Source of the DNA: Achromobacter piechaudii NBRC 102461
GTDB lineage: Bacteria; Pseudomonadota; Gammaproteobacteria; Burkholderiales; Burkholderiaceae_B
NCBI RefSeq assembly: GCF_001571245.1
Contig: NZ_BCTK01000008.1
Location: 248,001 to 312,000, forward strand
Direction: 5' to 3'
DNA length: 64,000 nt
Part shown: piece after piece, positions 47,975 to 57,045 of the stretch
How positions within the stretch are numbered: the first letter of the stretch is position 1
Layout: the number at the start of each line of letters is the position of its first letter
Program-made: the position numbers and the translations under genes
Notes under the pieces: model-generated
Seen by the model: the letters and a program-made list of their open reading frames with translations, nothing else
Databases searched by the model: none
Told to the model about the DNA's origin: nothing

Positions 47975-48738
47975 TTGGCGCTCAGACCCATCGACGTCTG
48001 TGCATCGTCGTGTCCCAGCCCATGTTTTTTCCCTGGGTGGGATTGCTAGAGCAGATCAAGCAAGCAGACGTTTTCGTCCACTACGACGACGTGCAGTTCG
48101 CACGCGGCTTTTTCAATCGCGTACAGATCAAGACGCGCTCGGGAATCAGCTGGCTGACCGCTCCATTGGCGGGCCAGCGGCGCGGCCAGTTGATCAACGA
48201 AGTCGAGATCGACTATCGCTCCGACTGGAGACGCAGCCATATCAGCCAATTGAACCAGGCTTATATGGACGCGCCATTCAGGGCGGACATGCTTGCCGTG
48301 GTCGACTCCGTCTATGCAGTCCAGCATCACACATTGGCGCATCTGGCCCAGGCCTCGATTGACGCGCTGGTGGCGTACTTTCCTGCCATCGGCAGCGGCA
48401 CGACCTTTTTGACGGCATCGGCGCTGAATGTCCCCGGTGCCAGTACGCAACGGCTCATCGACCTATGCCGTGCTTTGCAAGGCGCCACCTACCTGACGGG
48501 CCACGGCGCACGCCACTACCTGGATCACGCCGCCTTTGAAGCCAATGGCATCGACGTGAGCTACATGGGCTACGGCTGCACCGAGTACCCACAATTGCAC
48601 GGCGAATTCACGCCCTATGTCAGCACATTGGACCTGATTGCCAACCGCGGCCCCCAAGGCATTGCCGATATCGGCGGGCAGCCCGTGCCCTGGCGCACCT
48701 TTCTTGCCCAATCTGCCGCAGCAGAGACGAATCCATGA
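47971..48738 (+). CDS. WbqC-like family protein
   Basis: The 255-residue product contains the WbqC-family opening CIVVSQPMFFPWVGLLEQIKQADVFVHYDDVQFARGFFNRVQIK. Next come WLTAPLAGQRRGQLINEVEID and YLTGHGARHYLDHAAFEANGIDVSYMGYG. Proteins of this family occur in O-antigen and flagellin glycan clusters beside amino-sugar genes; their chemistry is not settled as far as I know. ATGA overlaps on both sides place it in the same pathway. Confidence 0.85.
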   Translation: MIGAQTHRRLCIVVSQPMFFPWVGLLEQIKQADVFVHYDDVQFARGFFNRVQIKTRSGISWLTAPLAGQRRGQLINEVEIDYRSDWRRSHISQLNQAYMDAPFRADMLAVVDSVYAVQHHTLAHLAQASIDALVAYFPAIGSGTTFLTASALNVPGASTQRLIDLCRALQGATYLTGHGARHYLDHAAFEANGIDVSYMGYGCTEYPQLHGEFTPYVSTLDLIANRGPQGIADIGGQPVPWRTFLAQSAAAETNP

Positions 48739-49457
48739 GAAAAGATCTGAACGCCGTTTCGTCGGAGTATCGTCCCAACGGGGCGACCGAGATAGAAAAC
48801 AATTTGATGTTGAACTGGTATCCGCATCGGATCATCAAGCGGTTCAACCATGCCGGTTCCTTGCTGGAACTGGGTTTGGGCCACGGATACACGTCCCGCA
48901 TCTTTGCACAGGCCTGCGAGCGGCACGTGATCGTCGATGGCGCCAGTGACGTCATCGATCAATTCCTTCAGAACACCCCGGGCTTCGCAGGCGAGATCGT
49001 CCAGGCCTATTTTGAAGACTACACGCCCGCCGAGCCGTTCGACATCATCGTGATGGGCTTCATTCTGGAGCACGTGGACGAACCCGATTTGATCCTGGCT
49101 CGGTATCGTCAATACCTCAAGCCGGGCGGAAAGCTATATATAGCCGTGCCCAACGGCAAGTCGATGAATCGTCGGCTAGGGCTTGAGCTGGGTTTGATCG
49201 ACGACATATACAGCCTGAACGCCAATGACATTGCGCTCGGCCATCAGCGCCAGTATTGCCGCGACACGCTGACTGCCGCCGTCATGCGGGCCGGCTACCG
49301 CATCACCCATGAAGAAGGCATCTACCTGAAGCCCTTGCCCCTGGCCGTGCTCAAGACACTGGACGATTTCGACGCGAATCTCCAGGCCATGTTGCAGGTA
49401 GGCATCGACTTCCCCGATCTTTGCGTGGCCCTGCTGATGGAACTGGAACTGCAATGA
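48735..49457 (+). CDS. Class I SAM-dependent methyltransferase
   Basis: The 240-residue product carries a SAM motif I (SLLELGLGHGYTSRIF), an acidic motif (HVIVDGASDVI) and post-motifs (FDIIVMGFILEHVDEPDLILARYRQYLKPGGKLYIAVPN) of the Methyltransf_11/23 type. It probably methylates O or N of the sugar or its substituent; the acceptor is unknown. It overlaps the genes on both sides at ATGA. Confidence 0.85.
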   Translation: MRKDLNAVSSEYRPNGATEIENNLMLNWYPHRIIKRFNHAGSLLELGLGHGYTSRIFAQACERHVIVDGASDVIDQFLQNTPGFAGEIVQAYFEDYTPAEPFDIIVMGFILEHVDEPDLILARYRQYLKPGGKLYIAVPNGKSMNRRLGLELGLIDDIYSLNANDIALGHQRQYCRDTLTAAVMRAGYRITHEEGIYLKPLPLAVLKTLDDFDANLQAMLQVGIDFPDLCVALLMELELQ

Positions 49458-50476
49458 CGCGTACAGCTCGTTCCGATGAAACCGAACGCCAGGAGATCGT
49501 GATTGCGGTCACGGGCGTGGGCGCGATCATTGGCCAGGGAATCATCAAAAGCCTGCGTCAGAGCAAATATCGGGTACGAATCATCGGCGTTGACCGCAAC
49601 GACAATTCGCCAGGGCCACATCTATGCGATGCCTTTGAAAAAAAGCCCGATGCGCCTGAAGGCAGCCAGCAATACCTGGACTACTGGGCGCGCATCGTCC
49701 GTGCCCACAACATCCATCTGATCTTGCCTGGCCTGGAAATCGACATGGCGTTTTTCAGCCGCCACCGCGATTTCTTTTCCGGGCTGAACGTCCGGCTGGC
49801 CGTGAATTCAGCTTCGCTGGTCGATGTCACCGCAGACAAGTGGAATTTCGGATTGGCGCTGAACGCGATGGGATACCCGGCGATCCCGTCGGCGCGTCCG
49901 GCTTCGTGGACAGAGGCCGTCAACACGCTGGGCGCCGCGCCACTGCTGCTCAAGCCGCTGCACGGAAACGGCTCGCGCGGCATCGTCCTGCTTGAAGATG
50001 AAACGGATTTCAACTACTGGCGAGGCAAGTCCGGCAGCCCGTGGATGCTGCAACGAATCGTTGGCACGGCGGACGAAGAGTACACGGTCGGCGTATTTGG
50101 ACTGGGCGAAGGCCGTCACGTGGGGCCGCTGACGTTCCGACGCCGGCTGTCTGCGGCCGGCAACACGCTGGTCGCTGAAGTGGTGCGCGATCACGCAGTC
50201 ATCGACAAGGCGACCGATCTTCTTTGCCGTCATTTCTGCCCGCTGGGGCCCACGAACTTTCAATTCAGGGTGGAAGGCGAGCGCGCCTATCTCCTTGAAA
50301 TCAATCCGCGCTTCTCTAGCAGCAACTCGCTACGAACCGCCTTCGGCTTTAACGAAGCCGAAATGGCGATCGACTATTTCTTACTTGGCGTCGAACCCGC
50401 CGAGCCCTGCATCCGGGCCGGCAAAGCCTGGCGCTACACCGAAGATTTCGTGACTCATGCTGGCCATACTTTCTGA
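49454..50476 (+). CDS. ATP-grasp ligase-like enzyme (CarB/PylC type)
   Basis: The 340-residue product has a Rossmann-like N-terminal domain (VIAVTGVGAIIGQGIIKSLR; IIGVDRNDNSPG) and an ATP-grasp core (LLLKPLHGNGSRGIVLLEDE; YTVGVFGLGEGRHVGPLTF; NFQFRVEGERAYLLEINPRFSSSNSLR). Such enzymes join a carboxylate to an amine through an acyl phosphate. In this setting it could attach an amino acid to the amino sugar, but that is inference only. Starts at an ATGA overlap. Confidence 0.85.
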   Translation: MTRTARSDETERQEIVIAVTGVGAIIGQGIIKSLRQSKYRVRIIGVDRNDNSPGPHLCDAFEKKPDAPEGSQQYLDYWARIVRAHNIHLILPGLEIDMAFFSRHRDFFSGLNVRLAVNSASLVDVTADKWNFGLALNAMGYPAIPSARPASWTEAVNTLGAAPLLLKPLHGNGSRGIVLLEDETDFNYWRGKSGSPWMLQRIVGTADEEYTVGVFGLGEGRHVGPLTFRRRLSAAGNTLVAEVVRDHAVIDKATDLLCRHFCPLGPTNFQFRVEGERAYLLEINPRFSSSNSLRTAFGFNEAEMAIDYFLLGVEPAEPCIRAGKAWRYTEDFVTHAGHTF

Positions 50477-51191
50477 CATCCACGGAAATTTTCCCGCGCT
50501 CCAAGCGGTGGTCGCTGACGCCAAGGCGCGCGGGTGCACGGGCTTCCTGTCGCTGGGAGACGTGGCGGGTTACTACGCGCAGCCGGGCGAATGCATCGAT
50601 CTGCTGCAAGAATTGCAAGCCCCAAATGTGCTGGGCAATCATGACAGCTACATCACGCTGGATCAGAACTGTCCGCGTTCGCGGGTCGTCACCGAGATCA
50701 TCAATTACCAGAAGCGCATTTTGAGCGCGAAGCAGGTGGGGTGGTTGAGAGCGTCGCACGATTTCATCCGCCAGCCCGGGCGGCTGTTTGTGCATGGCGG
50801 TCCCGAAGATCCGCGTGACCAGTATCTCTACAAGATCTCCCGCGACAAGATTCCCGCAGACGTGCAGCTACTGTTTTCGGGCCATACCCACGTGCAGGTG
50901 CTGGCCGACTTCGGGTCTCAACGCTATTGCAATCCCGGTTCGGTCGGTCAGCCACGCGATGGCGACTGCCGCGCTGCTTACGCGACGCTGGACGGCGACA
51001 AGGTTCAACTGCATCGGGTCACCTATGACATTGATCGCACGGCCAGCGCAATGAAAGCCGCGGGCTTCGAGCCATTTTGTTATGAAAATCTCTACAAAGG
51101 GGCGCAGATCGGCGGACGGGTCGACAGCGTCACTCTCATCGAAACTTCCGAGAATCAAGACCATGGATGCAATTGCTCAATTCCAAAATGA
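50457..51191 (+). CDS. Metallophosphoesterase, YfcE/MJ0936-like
   Basis: The 244-residue product has the calcineurin-like metal motifs in order: LSDIHGNFPAL, GDVAGYY, LGNHDSY, FSGHTHVQVL, with the RYCNPGSVGQPRDG stretch typical of the YfcE-type phosphodiesterase subgroup. It overlaps the ATP-grasp gene by 20 bp. In a sugar-nucleotide cluster it might dephosphorylate an intermediate; the substrate is unknown. Confidence 0.87.
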   Translation: MLAILSDIHGNFPALQAVVADAKARGCTGFLSLGDVAGYYAQPGECIDLLQELQAPNVLGNHDSYITLDQNCPRSRVVTEIINYQKRILSAKQVGWLRASHDFIRQPGRLFVHGGPEDPRDQYLYKISRDKIPADVQLLFSGHTHVQVLADFGSQRYCNPGSVGQPRDGDCRAAYATLDGDKVQLHRVTYDIDRTASAMKAAGFEPFCYENLYKGAQIGGRVDSVTLIETSENQDHGCNCSIPK

Positions 51192-51945
51192 AGTGCAGGA
51201 AAACATCAAACGCCTGGGCGAAGACCAGGCGTTGGCCGCCGATGCGCTCGCCTGGATGATACGTGCGGGCACAACGGGTGCTTACACCTACAACTTCCAA
51301 TGGCTGGGACGCCCGATCATCCAGTACCCGCAAGACATTCATGCCATGCAGGAACTGATCTGGAAGACGCGCCCCGACGTCATCGTCGAGACCGGCATTG
51401 CCCATGGCGGCTCGCTGGTGATGAGCGCCTCGATGCTTGCCATGCTGGATTACTGCGACGCTCAGGCGAGCCAGATGCCGTTGATGCCCGGGGTGTCGAA
51501 CCGCCGCGTCATTGGCGTGGATATCGATATCCGCGCCCACAACCGTCAAGCCATCGAAGCGCATCCGATGAGCCCGCTGATCAAGATGGTCCAGGGATCG
51601 AGTATCGATCCCGACATCGTTCAGCAAGTGCACGATCTGGTGGGTGATGCCAAACGCGTGCTGGTGTGCCTGGACTCCAACCACACCCATGACCACGTGC
51701 TGGCCGAGTTGGAGGCCTATGCGCCGATGGTGACGCCGGGAAGCTATTGCGTGGTGTTCGATACGGTGATCGAAGACATGCCGCCCGAGCTTTGCGCACA
51801 TCGTCCCTGGGGTCAGGGCAACAGCCCGAAATCGGCGGTCCGCGCCTGGTTGCCGCAGCATCCCGAGTTCGAGCAGGATCTGAGCATCCAGCACAAACTA
51901 CAGATCACCGTGGCGCAAGATGGCTTCCTGAAGCGTGTCGGCTGA
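51163..51945 (+). CDS. CmcI-type methyltransferase (cephalosporin hydroxylase family)
   Basis: The 260-residue product contains the CmcI-family signatures TYNFQWLGRPIIQYPQDIHAMQELIW, VIVETGIAHGGSLVMSASMLAML, VIGVDIDIRAHNRQAIEAHP and VLVCLDSNHTHDHVLAELEAYAPMVTPGSYCVVFDTVIED. These are SAM-binding proteins; relatives O-methylate sugars (rhamnosyl O-methyltransferases) despite the hydroxylase name. ATG 51163 overlaps the phosphoesterase by 29 bp. It is the last gene of the coupled run and may add a terminal O-methyl cap. Confidence 0.88.
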   Translation: MDAIAQFQNEVQENIKRLGEDQALAADALAWMIRAGTTGAYTYNFQWLGRPIIQYPQDIHAMQELIWKTRPDVIVETGIAHGGSLVMSASMLAMLDYCDAQASQMPLMPGVSNRRVIGVDIDIRAHNRQAIEAHPMSPLIKMVQGSSIDPDIVQQVHDLVGDAKRVLVCLDSNHTHDHVLAELEAYAPMVTPGSYCVVFDTVIEDMPPELCAHRPWGQGNSPKSAVRAWLPQHPEFEQDLSIQHKLQITVAQDGFLKRVG

Positions 51946-52183
51946 TCGGGCAACGCCCTGAGCAGCACGAGCTGCGCAGGGGCGGCGAAGCCGGGGTGGA
52001 CCGCGTAGGCGCCCCGGCCTTCTCATCCGCCGGCGGGACGGCGAACGAGAGATGCGCGTGCCGGCCTGACGCTCGCGAAGCCTCGCCAAGCCCCCCTTTT
52101 CCCGTTCTATTCGCGTTTTGAGGCGCTCCCGGCTTACGTCATAATTGCGGTCGCACGTCTTTGTATCCATATTTTTCAGCCCC
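51946..52183. other. Intergenic gap after the glycan operon
   Basis: This 238-bp gap contains an imperfect GC-rich hairpin (GAAGCCGGGG against CCCCGGCCTTC, about 51987-52022), a possible operon end without U-run. Its right end should hold the promoter of the next gene; I see no clear -35/-10 pair. Confidence 0.35.
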
Positions 52184-53083
52184 ATGACCGCCACGCCCCC
52201 CGATCCCCACGCTAGGCAGCAAGACAGCACGACGGATCACGACGATCAGGCCTCGGTCGACGCGCAGACCTTGCGGCTGCGCGAAGAAAACCGCGCCCTG
52301 CGCGAATTGCTGGCGGCCCAGGTGCATCTATCGCCTCGGCCCGAGCCCGGCTGCGTGAAGCGCATCGGCTGGTGGCTGATCTCGGCGCCCGGCGCGGCGC
52401 TGGTGGGCTGGCGCCATTTGCTGGGCCGCGACGACGCGCCACGCATCACCGGACGGCGCGTCGGTTCCGCCACGTTGACGGTGCTGTACACACTGGCGAT
52501 CTATGGAGCGTTGGTGCTGCTGGTGGTGTCGTGGAACGCACCGAACAACGGCATCGCCGGCCCCACGGCGGCAAGTCCCGTGCGCGTGCCGCTGCTGCCG
52601 CCCAACACACCGCCGTTGGACGAAGAACCCAGCGATTGGGACGTGGATCCGACTGCGCCGGCTGCGCAAAGTGCGGCGACGAATCCCGCGACGGGGTCTA
52701 TGGAAGATCCTGCGTCGCAATCGACGCCCGAGTCCGAGGACACATCCGGAACAAGCACATCGCCTGCCCCCGCGCCTGCCCCCACTTCAGCCGTTGACGC
52801 GACCAGGCAGCAAGCCGCGCCAGCGGCCAGTGAATCGCCCGCCGTGCTTTCCGATTCGACGGTCGCCGCACGCCCCGCTACCGGCCCACACTCCACGCTG
52901 CGCATCACCGAGATCCCCGCGCATGATCCCTTGGCCTGGGTTCAGTCCTTGCAGACCGAATTGGACCGCTGCGCGGCATTGGGTTTCTTCGACCGCCCCG
53001 ACTGCGCATGGGCGGCGCGTGATCAGTTCTGCGAACCGAACAACGGCTGGGGCGTCGTGAAGGAATGCCCGGCGCGGCCTTGA
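52184..53083 (+). CDS. Unknown single-pass membrane protein with four-Cys tail
   Basis: I do not recognise this gene. ATG 52184 (MTATPPDPHARQQDSTTDH) gives 299 residues: an acidic N-terminus, a short helix (QTLRLREENRALRELLAAQ), a membrane helix at about 94-117 (SATLTVLYTLAIYGALVLLVVSW), and a Pro/Ala/Ser/Thr linker of about 120 residues. The last 55 residues form a compact end with four cysteines (LDRCAALGFFDRPDCAWAARDQFCEPNNGWGVVKEC). The layout suggests a cytosolic N-terminus and a periplasmic tail with two disulfides. It lies on the same strand as the glycan operon but 240 bp away. Confidence 0.75.
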   Translation: MTATPPDPHARQQDSTTDHDDQASVDAQTLRLREENRALRELLAAQVHLSPRPEPGCVKRIGWWLISAPGAALVGWRHLLGRDDAPRITGRRVGSATLTVLYTLAIYGALVLLVVSWNAPNNGIAGPTAASPVRVPLLPPNTPPLDEEPSDWDVDPTAPAAQSAATNPATGSMEDPASQSTPESEDTSGTSTSPAPAPAPTSAVDATRQQAAPAASESPAVLSDSTVAARPATGPHSTLRITEIPAHDPLAWVQSLQTELDRCAALGFFDRPDCAWAARDQFCEPNNGWGVVKECPARP

Positions 53084-53212
53084 CGTCATCAACGATGTCA
53101 TACCGCCGCCACACGTAGCCTCGACAATCCTTTGCATCAAACTGAAAATGTACGCAATAATGCGAACACTTTGGGCTCACGCCCGGCCTACGCCGACAAG
53201 GACACAAGAACC

Positions 53213-53404
53213 ATGGATTCCATCAATAACACCGTCAACACCGCACTGGCTTTGAAGGACGCGAACGTGGTTCAGGAAGTGCAGGCCACCGTGCTGAAGA
53301 AGGCATTGAACGCGCAAGCCGACACCGTCGCCACTCTGATGCAGTCCGTGGCCCCGATGGCGATAGACAGCACGCTGGGTTCGCGCATCAATACCCAAGC
53401 CTGA
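53213..53404 (+). CDS. YjfB-family putative motility protein
   Basis: The 63-residue product MDSINNTVNTALALKDANVVQEVQATVLKKALNAQADTVATLMQSVAP matches the small YjfB-type motility family in length and in the QxxVLKKAL-x3-Ala pattern. Its role is not well known. ATG 53213 is chosen because family similarity starts there. A strong terminator follows. Its place on the edge of a flagellar region supports the call. Confidence 0.8.
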   Translation: MDSINNTVNTALALKDANVVQEVQATVLKKALNAQADTVATLMQSVAPMAIDSTLGSRINTQA

Positions 53405-53435
53405 CGCTGGACACGCCGCTGCCGCGCGGCGCAGA

Positions 53436-53476
53436 ACAAAAAAAGCGCCGGTCCCTTAACAGGGCCGGCGCTTTTT
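53436..53476. terminator. Bidirectional terminator between yjfB-like gene and lpdA
   Basis: AAAAAGCGCCGG-T-CCCT, loop TAAC, AGGG-CCGGCGCTTTTT: a long stem with one bulge, an A-run before and a T-run after. It can end transcription from both directions and sits between convergent genes. Confidence 0.9.
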
Positions 53477-53556
53477 GCATGGCGGGTCTGCCCGCCGCAG
53501 TCAGCGTGTGCGTGGCTGCGGCGGCACGGTGAAGGCGGCAGCGCCGCCCTCTGCCA

Positions 53557-55341
53557 TCACTTCTTCTTCATCGGCGGCAAGTCGGTGCAGACGCCTTCGG
53601 CAACTTCCGCTGCCATCCCCACCGATTCACCCAGCGTCGGGTGCGGGTGGATGGTCTTGGCGATGTCGACGACGTCGGCGCCCATTTCCACGGCCAGGGC
53701 CAGTTCGCTGATCAGGTCGCCAGCGTGGGTGCCCACGATGCTGCCGCCCAGGATGCGATGCGTTTCGGCATCGAAAATCAGCTTGGTGAAGCCTTCGTCG
53801 CGGCCGTTGGCGATGGCGCGGCCGGAAGCCGCCCACGGGAACACGCCCTTCTCGATCTTGATGCCTTGCTTCTTGGCTTCGTCTTCGGTCAGGCCCACCC
53901 ATGCCACTTCCGGATCGGTGTAGGCCACCGACGGAATGACGCGCGCGTCAAAGAACGACTTCTGGCCGGCAGCGGCTTCCGCTGCAACGTGGCCTTCGTG
54001 CACCGCCTTGTGCGCCAGCATCGGCTGGCCGACGATGTCGCCGATGGCGTAGATGTGCGGCACGTTGGTGCGCATCTGGCGATCGACCTCGATGAAGCCA
54101 CGGTCGGTCACGGCGATGCCTGCCTTGTCGGCGCCGATCTTCTTGCCATTGGGGCTGCGGCCCACGGCTTGCAGAACCAGGTCGTAGCGCTGCGGTTCCT
54201 TGGGCGCGCCCTCGCCTTCGAAGGTGACGTAGATGCCGTCCTTCTTGGCTTCGGCGCCCACGGTCTTGGTCTTCAACATGATGTTGTCGAAGCGGTAGGC
54301 ATTTTTCTTTTGCCAGACCTTGACCAGATCGCGGTCTGCGCCTTGCATCAGGCCATCCAGCATTTCCACGACGTCCAGGCGCGCGCCCAGCGTCGAGTAC
54401 ACCGTGCCCATTTCCAGGCCGATGATGCCGCCGCCGATGATGAGCATCTTCTTGGGCACTTCACGCAGCAGCAACGCGCCGGTGGAGTCCACAACGCGTT
54501 CGTCGGCGGGCATGAACGGCAGCTTCACCGACTGGCTGCCGGCGGCGATGATGGCTTGCTTGAAACGCAGCGTCTGCGTCTTGCCATCGGCCGCCTTGAC
54601 GGTCAGGTGGTTCGCGTCGGCGAATTCGCCTACACCGTGCACCACCGTGACCTTGCGAGCCTTTGCCATGCCGGCCAGGCCACCGGTCAGCTTGGCGACC
54701 ACGCTGTCCTTGTAGCCGCGCAGCTTGTCCAGATCGATCTTGGGCTCGCCGAAGCTGATGCCATGGGCAGCCAGCGCGCGCGCCTCGTCGATGACGGCGG
54801 CGTTGTGCAAGAGCGCCTTGGACGGAATGCAGCCCACGTTCAGGCAGACGCCGCCCAGGGTTTCATAGCGTTCGACGAGGACCACGGACAGGCCCAGGTC
54901 GGCTGCGCGGAAGGCGGCGGAATAGCCGCCAGGGCCCGCGCCCAGCACCAGCATGTCGTATTCGCCATCGGCCGAGCCCTTGAAGCTGGCGGCAGCAGGA
55001 GCCGGTGCGGCGGCCTTGGCGGCCGGCGCAGCGGCTTCCGCCTGCTTGGGAGCTTCAGCAGCCTTGGGCGCGTCCTTGGCGGCGGGCGCGGCGTCGGTCG
55101 ACGCCGCTTCCACTTCCAGCACGACCGCGCCTTCCGCGACCTTGTCACCGACCTTCACGGCGATCGACTTGACCACGCCGCCTTGCGAGGCGGGGATTTC
55201 CATCGAGGCCTTGTCGGATTCCACGGTGATCAGGCTTTGTTCGGCCTTGATCGTGTCGCCCACGGCGACCAGCACTTCGATGACTTCCACTTCCTTGAAG
55301 TCGCCGATGTCCGGCACTTTGATTTGAACGGTATTGCTCAT
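53557..55341 (-). CDS. lpdA: Dihydrolipoyl dehydrogenase (E3) with N-terminal lipoyl domain
   Basis: E3 reoxidises dihydrolipoamide in the pyruvate dehydrogenase complex. The 594-residue product starts with a lipoyl domain (about 1-80; lipoyl-Lys in [10 protein letters not shown]) and an Ala/Pro linker. The flavoprotein follows: FAD motif [19 protein letters not shown], redox CLNVGC, a second nucleotide motif ([26 protein letters not shown]) and the His-Glu dyad [12 protein letters not shown] fused lipoyl domain is known in betaproteobacterial and neisserial PDH E3s. It is last of aceE-aceF-lpdA, 12 bp after aceF. Confidence 0.97.
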   Translation of the reverse strand: MSNTVQIKVPDIGDFKEVEVIEVLVAVGDTIKAEQSLITVESDKASMEIPASQGGVVKSIAVKVGDKVAEGAVVLEVEAASTDAAPAAKDAPKAAEAPKQAEAAAPAAKAAAPAPAAASFKGSADGEYDMLVLGAGPGGYSAAFRAADLGLSVVLVERYETLGGVCLNVGCIPSKALLHNAAVIDEARALAAHGISFGEPKIDLDKLRGYKDSVVAKLTGGLAGMAKARKVTVVHGVGEFADANHLTVKAADGKTQTLRFKQAIIAAGSQSVKLPFMPADERVVDSTGALLLREVPKKMLIIGGGIIGLEMGTVYSTLGARLDVVEMLDGLMQGADRDLVKVWQKKNAYRFDNIMLKTKTVGAEAKKDGIYVTFEGEGAPKEPQRYDLVLQAVGRSPNGKKIGADKAGIAVTDRGFIEVDRQMRTNVPHIYAIGDIVGQPMLAHKAVHEGHVAAEAAAGQKSFFDARVIPSVAYTDPEVAWVGLTEDEAKKQGIKIEKGVFPWAASGRAIANGRDEGFTKLIFDAETHRILGGSIVGTHAGDLISELALAVEMGADVVDIAKTIHPHPTLGESVGMAAEVAEGVCTDLPPMKKK

Positions 55342-55353
55342 AGGGCTCCCCGT

Positions 55354-57033
55354 TTACAGCGCGATGCGGCGGAAGTCGGCCAGCAAGGCGCCCAGATAGG
55401 CGTTGAAGCGGGCAGCCGAGGCGCCGTCGATGACGCGGTGGTCGTAGGACAGCGACAGCGGCACGATCAGGCGCGGCACGAACTGCTTGCCGTCCCAGAC
55501 GGGCTTGTGCGCGGAACGCGACACGCCCAGGATGGCCACTTCGGGCGCGTTGATGATCGGCGTGAACGAGGTGCCACCGATGCCGCCCAGCGACGAGATC
55601 GAGAAGCAGCCGCCCTGCATGTCGGCGGGCGAGATCTTGCCTTCGCGCGCCTTCTTGGACAGCTCGGTCATTTCCTGCGCGATTTGCAGGATGCCCTTCT
55701 TGTCGGCGTCGCGGATCACCGGCACCACCAGCCCGTTGGGCGTGTCGGCGGCGAAACCGATGTGGTAGTACTGCTTGAGCACCAGGTTGTCGCCGTCCAG
55801 CGAGGCGTTGAACTCGGGGAACTTCTTCAGGGCCGCAACCACGGCCTTGATCAAGAAGGCCAGCATCGTGACCTTCACGCCCGACTTCTCGTTTTCCTTG
55901 TTCAGCGTGACGCGCAGCGCTTCCAGGTCGGTGATGTCCGCTTCGTCGTTGTTGGTGACGTGCGGGATCATGACCCAGTTGCGGTGCAGGTTCGCGCCGG
56001 AAATCTTCTTGATGCGCGACAGCGGCTTGGCTTCGATCGGGCCGAACTTGGTGAAGTCGACCTTGGGCCACGGCAACAGGCCCAGCGCGGCGCCATCGGC
56101 CGAACCGCCGGCGGCAGCCGTGGCGGGACCGGCAGCCAGCGCCTGCTTGACGAAACCACGCACGTCGTCGGCGGTGATGCGTTCCTTGGGACCCGAACCC
56201 TTGACCTTGCTCAGGTTCACGCCCAGCTCGCGCGCGAACTTGCGCACCGACGGCGAGGCGTGCGGCAGTTGGCCGGGTTTGAGGTTGGGATCTTCCAGCG
56301 CGGCGGCCGGCGCGGGGCGCGAAGCAGAGGCCGGGGCTTCGGCCTTGCTTTCAGCCTTGGCTTCGGGTTTGGCTTCGGCCTGGGCCTGCGGCTTGGCGTC
56401 GGCCTGCGCAGCGGTGGGCGCGGCGCCAGCGCCGCCTTCCACCACCACCACGACCGAGCCCTTGGTGACCTTGTCGCCAACCTTGACCTTCACTTCCTTG
56501 ACCACGCCGCCTTGCGAGGCCGGGATTTCCATCGAGGCCTTGTCGGACTCGACGGTGATCAGGCTTTGCTCGGCCTTGATGGTGTCGCCCACGGCAACCA
56601 TGACTTCGATGACTTCCACTTCCTTGAAGTCGCCGATGTCCGGCACTTCGATCTCGACCGGGCCGCTGGCGGCAGCGGGCGCGGGCGCGGCGGCCTCAGC
56701 CTTGGCGGCGGGTGCGGCAGCAGCAGCCTGCTTGGGCGCTTCCTTGGCGGCGGCCTTGGGTTCTTCCTTGGCGGGCGCGGCGGCATCGCTGCCGGCCTCT
56801 TCCACTTCCAGAACCACGGCGCCTTCGGCGACCTTGTCGCCGACCTTCACGCTGATGGACTTCACCACGCCGCCTTGCGAGGCGGGGATTTCCATCGAGG
56901 CCTTGTCGGACTCAACCGTGATCAGGCTTTGTTCGGCCTTGATGGTGTCACCCACCGCAACCAACACCTCGATGACTTCCACTTCCTTGAAGTCGCCAAT
57001 GTCGGGAACCTTGATTTGCACGATGTTGCTCAT
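55354..57033 (-). CDS. aceF: Dihydrolipoamide acetyltransferase (E2 of PDH)
   Basis: E2 transfers the acetyl group to CoA. The 559-residue product has two lipoyl domains (about 1-80 and 120-195, each with [10 protein letters not shown]) joined by Ala/Pro/Glu-rich linkers. A peripheral-subunit-binding domain follows (about 255-295; [33 protein letters not shown]), then the catalytic domain with active-site motif [15 protein letters not shown]. The lipoyl domains are near-copies of each other and of the one in LpdA. It starts 12 bp after aceE. Confidence 0.98.
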   Translation of the reverse strand: MSNIVQIKVPDIGDFKEVEVIEVLVAVGDTIKAEQSLITVESDKASMEIPASQGGVVKSISVKVGDKVAEGAVVLEVEEAGSDAAAPAKEEPKAAAKEAPKQAAAAAPAAKAEAAAPAPAAASGPVEIEVPDIGDFKEVEVIEVMVAVGDTIKAEQSLITVESDKASMEIPASQGGVVKEVKVKVGDKVTKGSVVVVVEGGAGAAPTAAQADAKPQAQAEAKPEAKAESKAEAPASASRPAPAAALEDPNLKPGQLPHASPSVRKFARELGVNLSKVKGSGPKERITADDVRGFVKQALAAGPATAAAGGSADGAALGLLPWPKVDFTKFGPIEAKPLSRIKKISGANLHRNWVMIPHVTNNDEADITDLEALRVTLNKENEKSGVKVTMLAFLIKAVVAALKKFPEFNASLDGDNLVLKQYYHIGFAADTPNGLVVPVIRDADKKGILQIAQEMTELSKKAREGKISPADMQGGCFSISSLGGIGGTSFTPIINAPEVAILGVSRSAHKPVWDGKQFVPRLIVPLSLSYDHRVIDGASAARFNAYLGALLADFRRIAL

Positions 57034-57045
57034 GTCTCTTTACCC

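Noticed and set aside
39685-51945. Glycan island as a recent mobile insertion
   Set aside because: No integrase, tRNA, direct repeats or insertion sequences flank it, and base composition seems close to that of neighbours; transfer is possible but not shown.
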